This document shows positions 8,634 through 16,623 of a stretch of 64,000 bases of DNA, piece by piece. Below the pieces are notes generated by a model. It was not told where the DNA came from. It was given only the letters and a program-made list of their open reading frames with translations, and did no database searches. How positions within the stretch are numbered: the stretch's first letter is position 1; every line of letters starts with the position of its first letter. The translations under genes were made by a program, and so were the position numbers. The stretch comes from Bacillus sp. SG-1 (GTDB lineage Bacteria > Bacillota > Bacilli > Bacillales > Bacillaceae_B), in assembly GCF_000181495.1 (NCBI RefSeq), contig NZ_ABCF01000007.1:1-64000 (forward strand). The letters run 5' to 3'.

Positions 8634-8665
8634 TAAAAAAGAACGACAGTGAGTCCTGCCGTTCT
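8634..8665 (-). terminator. Terminator of the 66-residue gene
   Basis: Minus strand AGAACG-G-CAG / CTG-T-CGTTCT with T6 after it. Confidence 0.8.
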
Positions 8666-8667
8666 GG

Positions 8668-8868
8668 TTAATCGTGGCGCTTATGCTTATTGAGAAGCTC
8701 CTTCAGCATATTGATGATGGTTGCTCTTTCTTCGTGATCAAACGTGGCTGTCCATTCAGTGATCAGTTTATTCTCATCAGGATGAAGTTCTCTTTGCAGT
8801 CCGTCTGTTAAAACTTCATGAATTTCATTAAGCGTTTCTTTTCTGTTTCCTCCGCGAATTTCTTCCAT
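8668..8868 (-). CDS. Small hypothetical cytosolic protein
   Basis: 66 residues, highly charged, predicted helical, with no membrane segment. TGGAGG precedes the ATG and a terminator follows the stop, so it looks like a genuine monocistronic gene. The sequence around LHPDENKLITEWTATFDHEE resembles no family I can name. It lies between nos and an ABC-F gene, with no sign of co-transcription with either. Confidence 0.6.
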   Translation of the reverse strand: MEEIRGGNRKETLNEIHEVLTDGLQRELHPDENKLITEWTATFDHEERATIINMLKELLNKHKRHD

Positions 8869-9020
8869 GGCGGCAAACCTCCAGTCCTTTTAGTTTGGTT
8901 TATTCCCTTATTGGAGTAATCCAAAACGTTTAGAGGAACCAGAGAGGCCATTCATCTTTTTTTCTCTATGTTAAACGTGAGGTTTACTCGTCTTTACTTC
9001 AAATCGATACTTGCGTTTCC

Positions 9021-10907
9021 TTACAGTAATTGCTCTAGAGCAGAATACTTCTCCTCTCTCTCTTTTTCCTTCTGCTCTTTTTCAGCATAGAACTTCTGTA
9101 AAATTTCAAGGTCCGTTTCATTTAGTAACTGCTCTTCAATAGAAGAAATTTCGGCTTCAATGACAAGGAGTTCCTCTTCAAGACTTTCCAAGGAAACAGC
9201 AGGCTTCTCTTTTTTCACTTTCACTGGAACCTCCCTGTTGACCGTATGTTCAGCCTTTTGGTCCGGTTCCTTTTTTGCTATGAATTCATTCAGCTTTTCT
9301 TTTGCCCATGAATAGCTGCCCGGGAAGAAATAGAGCTTTTTATTGTGAATCCAATATGTTTTTTCAAACAGTTTATTTAGAAAATACCTGTCGTGGGATA
9401 CAGCCAATATAGTCCCGTTAAAGCTTTCAAGCGCGTCTTCAAGAACTTCACGTGAGTCAATATCAAGATGGTTGGTCGGTTCATCAAGGACAAGGAAGTT
9501 GATATCCTGATGCATCAACTGCGCAAGACGGAGCCGCATTTTTTCTCCCCCGCTAAGCTGGCCTACTTTACGGAAAACGGCTCCTCCATAAAACAGGAAA
9601 CCGGCAAGGATATGCCTCGCTTCTCCTTCTGTCACGGTTACTTCATCCCTGAAAGCATCAATCAATCTGATGTTAGGATCTGAGACCGTAAAATGCTGCG
9701 AAAGGTAGCCGGTCCTGACATTGCTCCCTACTTTGACTTCCCCTTCATCTTGCTGCAATTCACCTAAAAGCATTTTAATGATAGTAGATTTACCTGTTCC
9801 ATTTTTCCCGACTATTGCGGTACGGTCTTTAAAATGGACATCAAGGGATGCCTTTGTAAAAAGAGGCTTTCCGCCGAATGACTTTCCTGCTTCTTTCATG
9901 GAGAAAACTACTTTACCGCTGCGGTTCCCATTTTCAAATTCAAGGCCCATCTTCTTCCTTTCCAAGACTGGCCGCTTCAATTTTTCCATTCTTTCAAGGG
10001 CGCGTTCCATGTTTCTTGCTCTCTTATGGAGGGCGGCATTCGGAGGGTTCGCTTGATTGGCCCACTCTTTCAGCCTTTTAATCGCTTCCCTCATTTTTTT
10101 TATTTTCTTTTGCTGTTCCTGATACTGTTGAAATTCCAGGAGCAGCTTCTCTTCTTTTTCTTTCACAAATTGAGAATAGTTTGTATGGTAAAGACAAACC
10201 TCTCCATCTTCAAGATCAATGACCTTATTGATCGTTTCATCAAGAAAGTACCGATCATGGGAGATGACCATAACCGAGCCGCTGTACTCTTTCAGGAAGC
10301 CTTCCAGCCATTCCACTGCACCGATATCCAGATGATTAGTCGGTTCATCCAATAGCAGGAGGTCCGGCTTTTGTAAAAGAATCAAGCCAAGGCAGACTTT
10401 CGTTTGCTCCCCTCCACTGAGTGCATTGAACGATTTATCCAGCAAGTCAGTGATTTCAAGTCCATTGGCCACTTTCGCCATTTCCGGCTCGATTTCATAC
10501 CCGCCTCCAAGCGTGAATTTATCCTGCAGGGGCCCATACTCTTCCAGCAGCCTCTGAAGATTTTCGGGATTATCATCCGTTCCCATTTTGCTTTCTAGTT
10601 CCTTTAACCGCGCTTCTGTCTCCAGAAGGTCCTGGAATGCTGATTTCAACACTTCATAACCAGTTATTTGGGCTCCATATTGCGGGATCTGGGATAAGTA
10701 ACCGATCCTCGCTCCCTTTTTAATATGAATTTCTCCTGTGTCAGGCTGTTCGACACCTGCGATTAATTTAAAAACTGTCGTCTTGCCAGTTCCATTTCTC
10801 CCGACAAAGCCAATTCGGTCACCATCATGAACCTCAAAAGATAAACCTTCAAATACCAGATTTCCTCCGAACATTTTGCTGATTTGCTGAACACTGCATA
10901 TAATCAT
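9021..10907 (-). CDS. ABC-F family ATPase, attenuator-controlled
   Basis: Soluble tandem ATPase of 628 residues with no membrane domain. ABC-F proteins bind the ribosomal E site and either regulate translation or displace antibiotics. Domain 1 has Walker A GRNGTGKTT (residues 36-44), signature LSGGEQTKV and Walker B LLLLDEPTNHLD; domain 2 has GKNGTGKST, LSGGEKMRL and FLVLDEPTNHLD. The linker between them (about residues 240-320) is basic and helical, as needed to reach the tRNA/antibiotic sites. A C-terminal coiled coil (about 560-628) follows. It does not match B. subtilis YdiF or YfmR well. The leader with an upstream ORF and tandem terminators suggests inducible antibiotic resistance; substrate unknown. 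Confidence 0.88.
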   Translation of the reverse strand: MIICSVQQISKMFGGNLVFEGLSFEVHDGDRIGFVGRNGTGKTTVFKLIAGVEQPDTGEIHIKKGARIGYLSQIPQYGAQITGYEVLKSAFQDLLETEARLKELESKMGTDDNPENLQRLLEEYGPLQDKFTLGGGYEIEPEMAKVANGLEITDLLDKSFNALSGGEQTKVCLGLILLQKPDLLLLDEPTNHLDIGAVEWLEGFLKEYSGSVMVISHDRYFLDETINKVIDLEDGEVCLYHTNYSQFVKEKEEKLLLEFQQYQEQQKKIKKMREAIKRLKEWANQANPPNAALHKRARNMERALERMEKLKRPVLERKKMGLEFENGNRSGKVVFSMKEAGKSFGGKPLFTKASLDVHFKDRTAIVGKNGTGKSTIIKMLLGELQQDEGEVKVGSNVRTGYLSQHFTVSDPNIRLIDAFRDEVTVTEGEARHILAGFLFYGGAVFRKVGQLSGGEKMRLRLAQLMHQDINFLVLDEPTNHLDIDSREVLEDALESFNGTILAVSHDRYFLNKLFEKTYWIHNKKLYFFPGSYSWAKEKLNEFIAKKEPDQKAEHTVNREVPVKVKKEKPAVSLESLEEELLVIEAEISSIEEQLLNETDLEILQKFYAEKEQKEKEREEKYSALEQLL

Positions 10908-10970
10908 TTTTTTCTATCCTTTCTTGATCTCATTATTTTTTAAATGAGTAAGGGGATCTCAGAAATATAT

Positions 10971-11010
10971 AAAAAGCCATGTATAAGAAAGACCTTATAC
11001 CATGGCTTTT
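10971..11010 (-). terminator. Leader terminator 2 of the ABC-F gene
   Basis: AAAAGCCATG-G-TATAAG pairs with CTTATACATGGCTTTT on the minus strand, one bulged G, followed by T5. It lies 60 bases before the ABC-F start and after another terminator, so it is an attenuator rather than the end of a gene. Confidence 0.85.
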
Positions 11011-11022
11011 GAATTCGGGCAT

Positions 11023-11050
11023 AAAAAAAGGAAAGCGTGACGCGCTCTCC
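11023..11050 (-). terminator. Leader terminator 1 of the ABC-F gene
   Basis: Minus strand GGAGAGCG (11043-11050) pairs with CGCTTTCC (11030-11037), one G-T pair, then T7. It lies between the upstream ORF and terminator 2. Confidence 0.8.
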
Positions 11051-11098
11051 TCCCGTTTCTATAAAAGTGGGGGTATTGAGACCTCTTACCGTTCTGTT

Positions 11099-11218
11099 CT
11101 ATATGGAATTGCTAAAATTGGGCATACGTATCCCGTTGACAGCAAAACCATGAAAAATTGCACGACAAATGTAGATGTACTCTAAAAATTGACCGTGCAA
11201 CCCGACAGAACTTTTCAT
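11099..11218 (-). CDS. Leader peptide (39 residues) upstream of the ABC-F gene
   Basis: Open frame from ATG at 11218 to TAG at 11099-11101, preceded by GAGGAGGT (11229-11236) 10 bases away. It begins MKSSVGLHGQ and contains a YIYICRAIF segment. Codons 3-5 (GTTCTGT) can pair with ACAGAAC just after the stop, and TTGCACG with CGTGCAA further in, so ribosome position would change the RNA fold. This is the layout of translation-dependent attenuators of resistance genes. Existence of the ORF is seen; the stalling role is inferred. Confidence 0.6.
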   Translation of the reverse strand: MKSSVGLHGQFLEYIYICRAIFHGFAVNGIRMPNFSNSI

Positions 11219-11256
11219 CTCAACACACACCTCCTCAAAATCATAAGTATATTAAT

Positions 11257-11286
11257 AGTATACAATTTTTCGAAAACTTTATACAA
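11257..11286 (-). promoter_or_regulatory. Sigma-A promoter of the ABC-F leader
   Basis: Minus strand TTGTAT (11281-11286), 18 bases, TATACT (11257-11262). It lies about 20 bases upstream of the leader ORF's ribosome-binding site and roughly 350 bases upstream of the ABC-F start. Confidence 0.7.
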
Positions 11287-11320
11287 GGGTTTTTGATAAA
11301 TTGGTTTAAGCAACGGAACC

Positions 11321-11379
11321 CTTTAGCACTTTAAAGCACAAAGAGGGACTGTCCCTCTTCGTGCTTTAAAGTGCTAAAG
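11321..11379. repeat. 59-nt near-perfect palindrome
   Basis: CTTTAGCACTTTAAAGCAC (11321-11339) is the exact inverse of 11361-11379, and the inner AAGAGGGAC (11341-11349) is the inverse of GTCCCTCTT (11351-11359). Twenty-eight of 29 positions pair around a single central base. No T-run follows on either strand, so it is not a plain terminator. It resembles dispersed palindromic repeats of Bacillaceae. Confidence 0.85.
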
Positions 11380-11387
11380 AGCTCAAA

Positions 11388-11428
11388 TAAAAAAAAGGAT
11401 TCGCCCTTTTGAGCGAATCTTTTTTTCT
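11388..11428. terminator. Bidirectional-type terminator after the YitT gene
   Basis: GATTCGC (11398-11404) and GCGAATC (11413-11419), with A9 on the left and T7 on the right. It ends the leftward yitT-family gene, whose stop is within the hairpin's right flank. Confidence 0.85.
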
Positions 11429-12275
11429 ATACAAGACGTTTGAAATTATGGCCGAGTATTTCATTCATATTGTGAACAGTGATGAACGCTGTCTTGTCCA
11501 CTTCCGTGATGAAATTTTTTAGTTTGGAGAAATCCTTCCGTCCAAGAATGGTCGTGATGACTTCTTTGCTGTCGGATGTAAAAGCACCCTTGGCTGTGTG
11601 GATGGTCGCGCCCTTGCCAAGTTCTTTTACAATATACGTCCGGATTTCATCACTCTGCTGGCTGATAATGACAACTTCTTTGTTCGTATTGAACTGCTGA
11701 AGTGTGTAGTCAATCACGAGGCCATTCAGGATGACTCCGAAGAATGCATACATACCAACCTGTGTCCCAAATACTAATGTGGAAGATAATGCGATTGCCA
11801 AGTCAGAGAATAACACAGCTCGTCCAATTTCAATGTTAAAGTACTTATTAAGAATCATGGCAATGATATCCGTTCCACCGGTAGAAGCTTTTTGATTGAA
11901 GACGAGCGCCATTCCGGTTGCAGCGATGCATTGTCCGATGATCAGTTGAATAAGAATATCTTCACTGAGCGGGGCATTTAACGGGGCCGCTGTTTCAAGC
12001 AGCCAGACATACCCGGAAAGAGCAAAACTTGCATAGACCGTCTTTGCTCCAAAGCTGAATCCAAGAAAAATGATACCAATGATAAACAAAACGATATTGA
12101 CCATGATCATGAACATACCGATCGATACACCTGGCATGATAGAGTTCAGTAAAATAGATAAACCGCTGACTCCTCCTGTTGCCAAATTATTGGGTGAAAG
12201 AAAGAAATGGACATTCACCGCGACAAAAAAAGCACCAAGATTCATAATCAAAAATGAAAACAGCTTTTTTCGCAT
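11427..12275 (-). CDS. YitT-family membrane protein (DUF161 plus DUF2179)
   Basis: Integral membrane protein of 282 residues. The N-terminal two thirds hold five or six membrane segments with the family motif FFLSPNNLATGGVSGLS near residue 25 and KASTGGTDIIAMILNKY near residue 130. The C-terminal 80 residues form a soluble DUF2179 domain (EVVIISQQSDEIRTYIVKEL). The ATG at 12275 has AAGGGGG 8 bases before it. Function of the family is not established. Monocistronic. Confidence 0.88.
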   Translation of the reverse strand: MRKKLFSFLIMNLGAFFVAVNVHFFLSPNNLATGGVSGLSILLNSIMPGVSIGMFMIMVNIVLFIIGIIFLGFSFGAKTVYASFALSGYVWLLETAAPLNAPLSEDILIQLIIGQCIAATGMALVFNQKASTGGTDIIAMILNKYFNIEIGRAVLFSDLAIALSSTLVFGTQVGMYAFFGVILNGLVIDYTLQQFNTNKEVVIISQQSDEIRTYIVKELGKGATIHTAKGAFTSDSKEVITTILGRKDFSKLKNFITEVDKTAFITVHNMNEILGHNFKRLV

Positions 12276-12607
12276 CACTGCAACCCCCTTTTATATATTA
12301 TTTATGGATTATTATTTTCACAGATAACGGGATTATATAGGTGTAAAATCCCTTTGTAAAGGGGTTTGAATAAGGTTTAACTATTGAAAAAATTGCAAGG
12401 GTTTTCATTGGTTAATTACTTATTAGCGGAATGTTTTTTGCACATGCATCGGAACTTTTTAAGAGTTTCAAAGTTAGAACAAAGCACAGATTGTTTTTTT
12501 AACCAATTTATATCAGACTCTGTCTTATAGCAGCCTTATCATTCAACACCAGGCTGGGTGGATTTTGATCTGACACCTAGTCATTAATACCAAGCGCTCT
12601 CGAGAAT
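12276..12607. other. AT-rich intergenic stretch
   Basis: No gene, terminator or promoter that I can support on either strand. It leads into the 20-bp tandem repeat. Confidence 0.4.
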
Positions 12608-12700
12608 TTTATCGGCATTTAGTATATTTATTTATCAGCGATTTTGGAGATTTATCGGCGATTATTCAATTTTATTAGCGGTTTCTGCGATTTATCGACC
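12608..12700. repeat. Degenerate 20-bp tandem repeat
   Basis: Units start at 12608, 12631, 12651, 12671 and 12691 (last one partial). The last three full steps are exactly 20 bp. Each unit begins TTTATCGGC or a close variant (TTTATCAGCG, TTTATCGGCG, TTTATTAGCG, TTTATCGACC), giving TTTATCRGCGATT followed by a variable half. Confidence 0.75.
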
Positions 12701-12760
12701 AACCCACACATTTCGACGCCGCGAGCTCGCACCCGCGTTACTGCACCCTGCTGTACACAC

Positions 12761-12788
12761 AAAAAAGACCACCCAAAAGGATGGTCCA
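12761..12788 (-). terminator. Terminator of the queF-transporter operon
   Basis: Minus strand GGACCATCC / GGGTGGTC followed by T6. Confidence 0.85.
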
Positions 12789-12795
12789 TTACAAC

Positions 12796-13425
12796 TTATC
12801 CGGCAAGCCCTGCTTCATGGGCCTTTTCTTTTCGGGCGAAGCGTACAAGCAGATAAACAAGCGGCGTGTCGACGATAGCTACAACAAGTTTAAATAAATA
12901 TTGTGTACCGATTAATGCAAGTAAAGCAGTCATTGGCATAGTACCGAAGAAAGCAATGGTGATGAAAATCGTTGTGTCGGCAAGCTGGCTCAGCAGTGTA
13001 GATGAGTTATTGCGCAGCCACAGTTTTTCAGTTCCATGTTTGGCTTTCAGCTTGTGAAATACAGACACGTCAAGGTTCTGGCTGATAAAGTATGAAATCA
13101 GGCTTGCCAATGTGATACGGAAGCTTCCGCTTAAGATAGCTTCAAACTCTGTCTGCATCCCAAAGAATGGGGCAGACGGCAAGTTGATGGCAGCTGCGAT
13201 GAACACTAATGCAAAGACCTGTGTCAGCAGCCCTGCTCTTACAGTGGCACGCGCAGCATCTTTCCCATACACCTCACCGATCACATCTGTGATGGGATAC
13301 GTGAAAACGTAGACAATCACCGCAGCCGGCAGGACAGCCCATTCACCAAGGCTGAAAAGTTTAACTGCCAATATATTAGAAAGAATGAGAAGACCGACGA
13401 ACAGAGAGTTAAGGTATATAAGCAT
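12796..13425 (-). CDS. yhhQ: Queuosine-precursor transporter, YhhQ (VUT) family
   Basis: Membrane protein of 209 residues with about six membrane segments. Family motifs include NILAVKLF near residue 18, YPITDVIGEVYGKDAAR near residue 43, and the SQLADTTIFITIAFFG block near residue 145. YhhQ proteins import queuosine precursors such as preQ0/preQ1. The gene starts 12 bases after queF with AAGGAGG in the gap, so both are made from one riboswitch-controlled transcript. Confidence 0.88.
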   Translation of the reverse strand: MLIYLNSLFVGLLILSNILAVKLFSLGEWAVLPAAVIVYVFTYPITDVIGEVYGKDAARATVRAGLLTQVFALVFIAAAINLPSAPFFGMQTEFEAILSGSFRITLASLISYFISQNLDVSVFHKLKAKHGTEKLWLRNNSSTLLSQLADTTIFITIAFFGTMPMTALLALIGTQYLFKLVVAIVDTPLVYLLVRFARKEKAHEAGLAG

Positions 13426-13437
13426 TCCTCTTCCTCC

Positions 13438-13935
13438 TTATCGGTTATCGATTGTTTCCGGATACAGATCATGATTCATCATTCTGTATTCAGCCATCTT
13501 TTCAAATTTTGTACCAGGCTTTCCATAGTTGCAATACGGATCGATGGAGATTCCGCCTCTTGGGGTGAATTTCCCCCAAACCTCGATATAACGGGGGTCC
13601 ATTAATTCGATCAAGTCGTTCATGATAATATTCATGCAATCTTCATGGAAGTCTCCATGGTTACGGAAGCTGAATAAGTAAAGTTTCAATGATTTGCTTT
13701 CGACCATCTTGATATCCGGGATATAGCTGATATAAATTGTCGCGAAGTCAGGCTGTCTTGTTTTCGGGCAAAGACTTGTAAACTCCGGACAATTGAACTT
13801 TACGAAATAATCTCTATTGGGATGCTGATTATCAAAGGTTTCCAGCACTTGCGGGGCATATTCAAACAAATAATCAGTTCCTTGATTGCCTAATAATGTA
13901 ACATCTTGAAGTTCTTCGTCTTTTCTTCCAGACAT
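13438..13935 (-). CDS. queF: NADPH-dependent 7-cyano-7-deazaguanine reductase QueF
   Basis: Reduces preQ0 to preQ1 in tRNA queuosine synthesis, in the cytosol. 165 residues, the short single-domain Bacillus form of the T-fold enzyme. The catalytic cysteine is C56 in [14 protein letters not shown], and the QueF motif [20 protein letters not shown] follows at about residue 82. AAGGAGG precedes the ATG. A preQ1-I riboswitch and terminator upstream imply repression by the pathway product. Confidence 0.97.
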   Translation of the reverse strand: MSGRKDEELQDVTLLGNQGTDYLFEYAPQVLETFDNQHPNRDYFVKFNCPEFTSLCPKTRQPDFATIYISYIPDIKMVESKSLKLYLFSFRNHGDFHEDCMNIIMNDLIELMDPRYIEVWGKFTPRGGISIDPYCNYGKPGTKFEKMAEYRMMNHDLYPETIDNR

Positions 13936-14002
13936 AAAAAAATCCTCCTTGTTATGAAACCTATAAGGAAGAATCCACAGCCAAAGTTATGATAAGACAA
14001 GT

Positions 14003-14030
14003 AAAAAACCATATCCGTCATGGATATGGT
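14003..14030 (-). terminator. Expression-platform terminator of the preQ1 riboswitch
   Basis: ACCATATCC (14008-14016) with GGATATGGT (14022-14030) and a minus-strand T6 tract. It lies 22 bases after the aptamer and 67 bases before queF. Confidence 0.9.
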
Positions 14031-14051
14031 TACAAATGTAAGTCTCATCCA

Positions 14052-14086
14052 TAGTTTTTTATAGAGGGTTTGGGCTATGAACCTCT
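14052..14086 (-). promoter_or_regulatory. preQ1-I riboswitch aptamer
   Basis: Minus strand reads AGAGGTTCATAGC, then CCAAACCCTCTATAAAAAAC-TA: the P1 stem AGAGG/CCTCT, the C-rich loop and the A-rich tail ending in AACTA that forms the H-type pseudoknot. This is the standard preQ1-I layout, directly upstream of queF. Confidence 0.93.
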
Positions 14087-14214
14087 CCTGCGATAGGAAA
14101 CTATTTAATTTAACACCCTTAATAGTATGGCAGGATACTTAAAATGTCAATAAATAAAACTGCTGTATTAAAGAGTAATGTTGTTCTCTTAAGCTTAAGC
14201 CTATTTATAAGGAA

Positions 14215-14280
14215 CTGCAGAATTTCCGCTACAGACGTGCGACTCTACTCCGCTGTGCGGGCGGTGAGCCACCTCTGCTT
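14215..14280 (-). repeat. Remnant of a dispersed Bacillaceae repeat (3' half)
   Basis: The minus strand runs GGCTCACCGCCCGC, then AGCGGAGT, then TGTAGCGGAAAT, which aligns with the 3' half of the full copy at 56318-56441. The terminal AATCAAC is lost. A 76-codon frame over it (14144-14374) has no ribosome-binding site and is not called. Confidence 0.55.
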
Positions 14281-14321
14281 TTCACCTAAAAAAAAAACAG
14301 CCTCTAACAATACTAACCAAA

Positions 14322-14336
14322 AAGAAAACGATTACA
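14322..14336 (+). promoter_or_regulatory. Candidate catabolite-responsive element (cre)
   Basis: AAGAAAACGATTACA matches the Bacillus cre pattern WTGNAANCGNWNNCA with one mismatch. It lies 110 bases upstream of a sodium/sugar-type symporter, a usual CcpA target. Confidence 0.45.
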
Positions 14337-14446
14337 TTTTCAATATAATTGTTATTTCCTCTTACTTCTTATAAATAAGGGTTTCGCTTTACCTCCCACT
14401 GGATATATATTATCTTAAAATACCATCTAGCTTGGAGGTAACTTTC

Positions 14447-16267
14447 ATGTTTAACGGATTGACATTCACCATTATTTCTTGCCTGTTTTTTATGGGCCTT
14501 GTTGCATGGATTTCATACATAAAAACAAAAGGATCAGTAAACGATTCTGACGGGTATTTTCTGGCCGGCAGGGGATTGACTGGTACTTTTATCGCCGGTT
14601 CCCTCTTGCTCACTAATTTATCGGCAGAACAACTCGTCGGATTAAACGGGCAGGCTTTCCGTACCAACTTGACGAACATGGCCTGGGAAGTGACGGCGGC
14701 ATTTGCCATCATCATCATGGCACTCTATCTTCTGCCGAAATATTTGGGCAGAAGTTTTACGACACTTCCTGAGTTTCTGAGCCAACGTTATGATGAAGGT
14801 GTCCGGAAATATACGGTTGTCCTGTTCATGCTGGGCTACGTATTCGTTACCATCCCCTCAATGTTGTACTCAGGGGCACTTGCTGTATTGAAACTGTTCG
14901 ATGTGCCGGATCTACTGGGGATCAGCTACACTCAATCAGTGTGGCTTGTCATTTGGGTTATCGGAATTATCGGTGCGATTTATGCTATTTTCGGCGGCTT
15001 AAAAGCTGTAGCCGTTTCAGATACAATAAACGGGATCGGCCTTCTCATAATCGGGTTCCTTGTTCCCGTCCTCGGGTTCTTTGCCCTCGGTGACGGAAAC
15101 TTCGTCGGAGGCATTAAAGAAATTGCAACAACTAACCCTGAGAAATTGAATTCAATTGGTACGAGTGAAGACTCTGTTCCATTTTCGACTATCTTTACCG
15201 GAATGATTTTTGCAAACCTGTTCTACTGGGCAACAAATCAATATGTCATTCAGCGGACGCTGGGTGCCAAGAATCTGGCTGAAGGGCAAAAAGGAGTCAT
15301 CTTCTCTGGATTTTATAAACTTCTGGTTCCTTTCATGATGATGATTCCGGGAGTGATTGCCTTCCATTTATATGGTGACTCTTTAAGATCGGTGGATTTG
15401 GCATATCCGACCCTTATCGCCAACATTCTGCCAAGTTATTTGACAGGCTTCTTTTTGGCCGTTCTCCTTGGGGCGGTTTTAAGCTCTTTTAACTCCCTGT
15501 TAAACAGTGCAGCGACTCTCTTTGCTCTTGATATTTATAAGCCTCTCTTTAACAAAGATGCCAATGATCAACAGTTGATCTCAGTCAGTAAAAAATTCGG
15601 TATATTGCTGGCAGTTATATCAATGACCATCTCACCAATGCTGATAAATGCAACAGAAGGCCTTTGGGATTTGATCAGGCGTTTTACCGGATTTTTCAAC
15701 ATCCCAATTGTTGTCATCCTTCTCGTAGGGGTTTTGTCCAAACGTATTCCTTCTGTCGCAGCTAAAACGGTCATCATATTCCATGTGATCACTTATTATA
15801 TGCTTGTCTGGGGTACAAACCATTTACTTGGATTTGAACTTGGCATCAATTTCATCCATGTATATGGTATCCTCTTTGTGATTGAAGTATTGATGATGAT
15901 CGTGATCGGTAAGTGGAAGCCTCTCGAAAAAGCCTATCACTATCAGGCAGATTCCAAAGTAGCAATGACACCTTGGAAATATGCCTTGCCTATGTCAATT
16001 ATCCTGCTCGCAAGTGTGACGATTGTGTATGTGATTTTCTCTCCAATCGGCCTTGCATACAGCCAAGGTATTGTGTCAGCAGGCTTTTGGCCGGCCATTA
16101 TCGGAATAATTGCAGTGGCCTCGATTATTATCTTTGTCACATTAAAACATTGGAACAAAAAATACGCCGGCTACCTTGAAAGAGGGTATGCCAATAAAAA
16201 GACCAATCCTTTAAAGAGTGCTGTCACCAAACTCCACCCTTCTTTCTCAACCAACAAAGAAGGATAA
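14447..16267 (+). CDS. Sodium:solute symporter (SSS/SLC5 family), probably for a sugar
   Basis: Inner-membrane sodium-coupled transporter of 606 residues with about 14 membrane helices. GGAGG stands 7 bases before the ATG at 14447. Family features include the N-terminal YFLAGRGLTGTFIAGSLLLTN block (about residues 37-57), SAEQLVGLNGQAF, and ATNQYVIQRTLGAKNLAEGQKG near residue 265, which is the SSS signature region of SGLT-type members. The GSLLLTNLSAEQ start and the length place it near the SGLT/YidK branch, so a sugar or polyol is the likely substrate. A candidate cre site lies upstream; a strong terminator follows. Confidence 0.88.
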   Translation: MFNGLTFTIISCLFFMGLVAWISYIKTKGSVNDSDGYFLAGRGLTGTFIAGSLLLTNLSAEQLVGLNGQAFRTNLTNMAWEVTAAFAIIIMALYLLPKYLGRSFTTLPEFLSQRYDEGVRKYTVVLFMLGYVFVTIPSMLYSGALAVLKLFDVPDLLGISYTQSVWLVIWVIGIIGAIYAIFGGLKAVAVSDTINGIGLLIIGFLVPVLGFFALGDGNFVGGIKEIATTNPEKLNSIGTSEDSVPFSTIFTGMIFANLFYWATNQYVIQRTLGAKNLAEGQKGVIFSGFYKLLVPFMMMIPGVIAFHLYGDSLRSVDLAYPTLIANILPSYLTGFFLAVLLGAVLSSFNSLLNSAATLFALDIYKPLFNKDANDQQLISVSKKFGILLAVISMTISPMLINATEGLWDLIRRFTGFFNIPIVVILLVGVLSKRIPSVAAKTVIIFHVITYYMLVWGTNHLLGFELGINFIHVYGILFVIEVLMMIVIGKWKPLEKAYHYQADSKVAMTPWKYALPMSIILLASVTIVYVIFSPIGLAYSQGIVSAGFWPAIIGIIAVASIIIFVTLKHWNKKYAGYLERGYANKKTNPLKSAVTKLHPSFSTNKEG

Positions 16268-16283
16268 CACGGGTAAAAAATGA

Positions 16284-16324
16284 AGAGTGTTCCAGGATTC
16301 CAGCAATCCGGAACACTCTTTTTC
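16284..16324 (+). terminator. Terminator of the symporter gene
   Basis: AAGAGTGTTCC / GGAACACTCTT stem around a 16-base loop with T5 after it. Confidence 0.9.
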
Positions 16325-16420
16325 TACTATAAAAGAATATTTTTTGTTTCCTGCATTAATTCATTTGGTTATCCTTAAAAGGATTTTTCAGACTAACTCT
16401 TCTGATTATATTTTTCGATT

Positions 16421-16503
16421 AGGGGCATATGGTGTGCGATTTCCTGAAAGTAGGCCATCCTGTTCCAGCCCCGTGAAGGCGGGTACCTGGGACGGAAATC
16501 AAC
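16421..16503 (+). repeat. Truncated copy of the dispersed Bacillaceae repeat
   Basis: GGTGTGCGATTTCCTG (near 16431) matches the 5' part and GCCCCGTGAAGGCGGGTACC with GGAAATCAAC (16468-16503) the 3' end of the full copy at 56318-56441; the middle is deleted. It occupies most of the gap between the symporter and the B12-binding gene. Confidence 0.6.
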
Positions 16504-16623
16504 TATCTTAGCAGCAATACCTTCGAAAAGGGTATTTTCATAAACAGTCATAAATACTAACATAGGAATAATAGACAAATTAATGTTAAGATAAATACAA
16601 GTCAAATCATTGGAGTGTCTCCT

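Noticed and set aside
8438-8671. 77-codon plus-strand frame
   Set aside because: Runs antisense through the nos promoter and its operators, with no start signal.
11321-11379. Palindrome as terminator of the YitT gene
   Set aside because: No T-run on either strand, and a proper terminator lies between it and the gene.
14144-14374. 76-codon plus-strand frame
   Set aside because: No ribosome-binding site, random-looking composition, and it runs through a repeat remnant.
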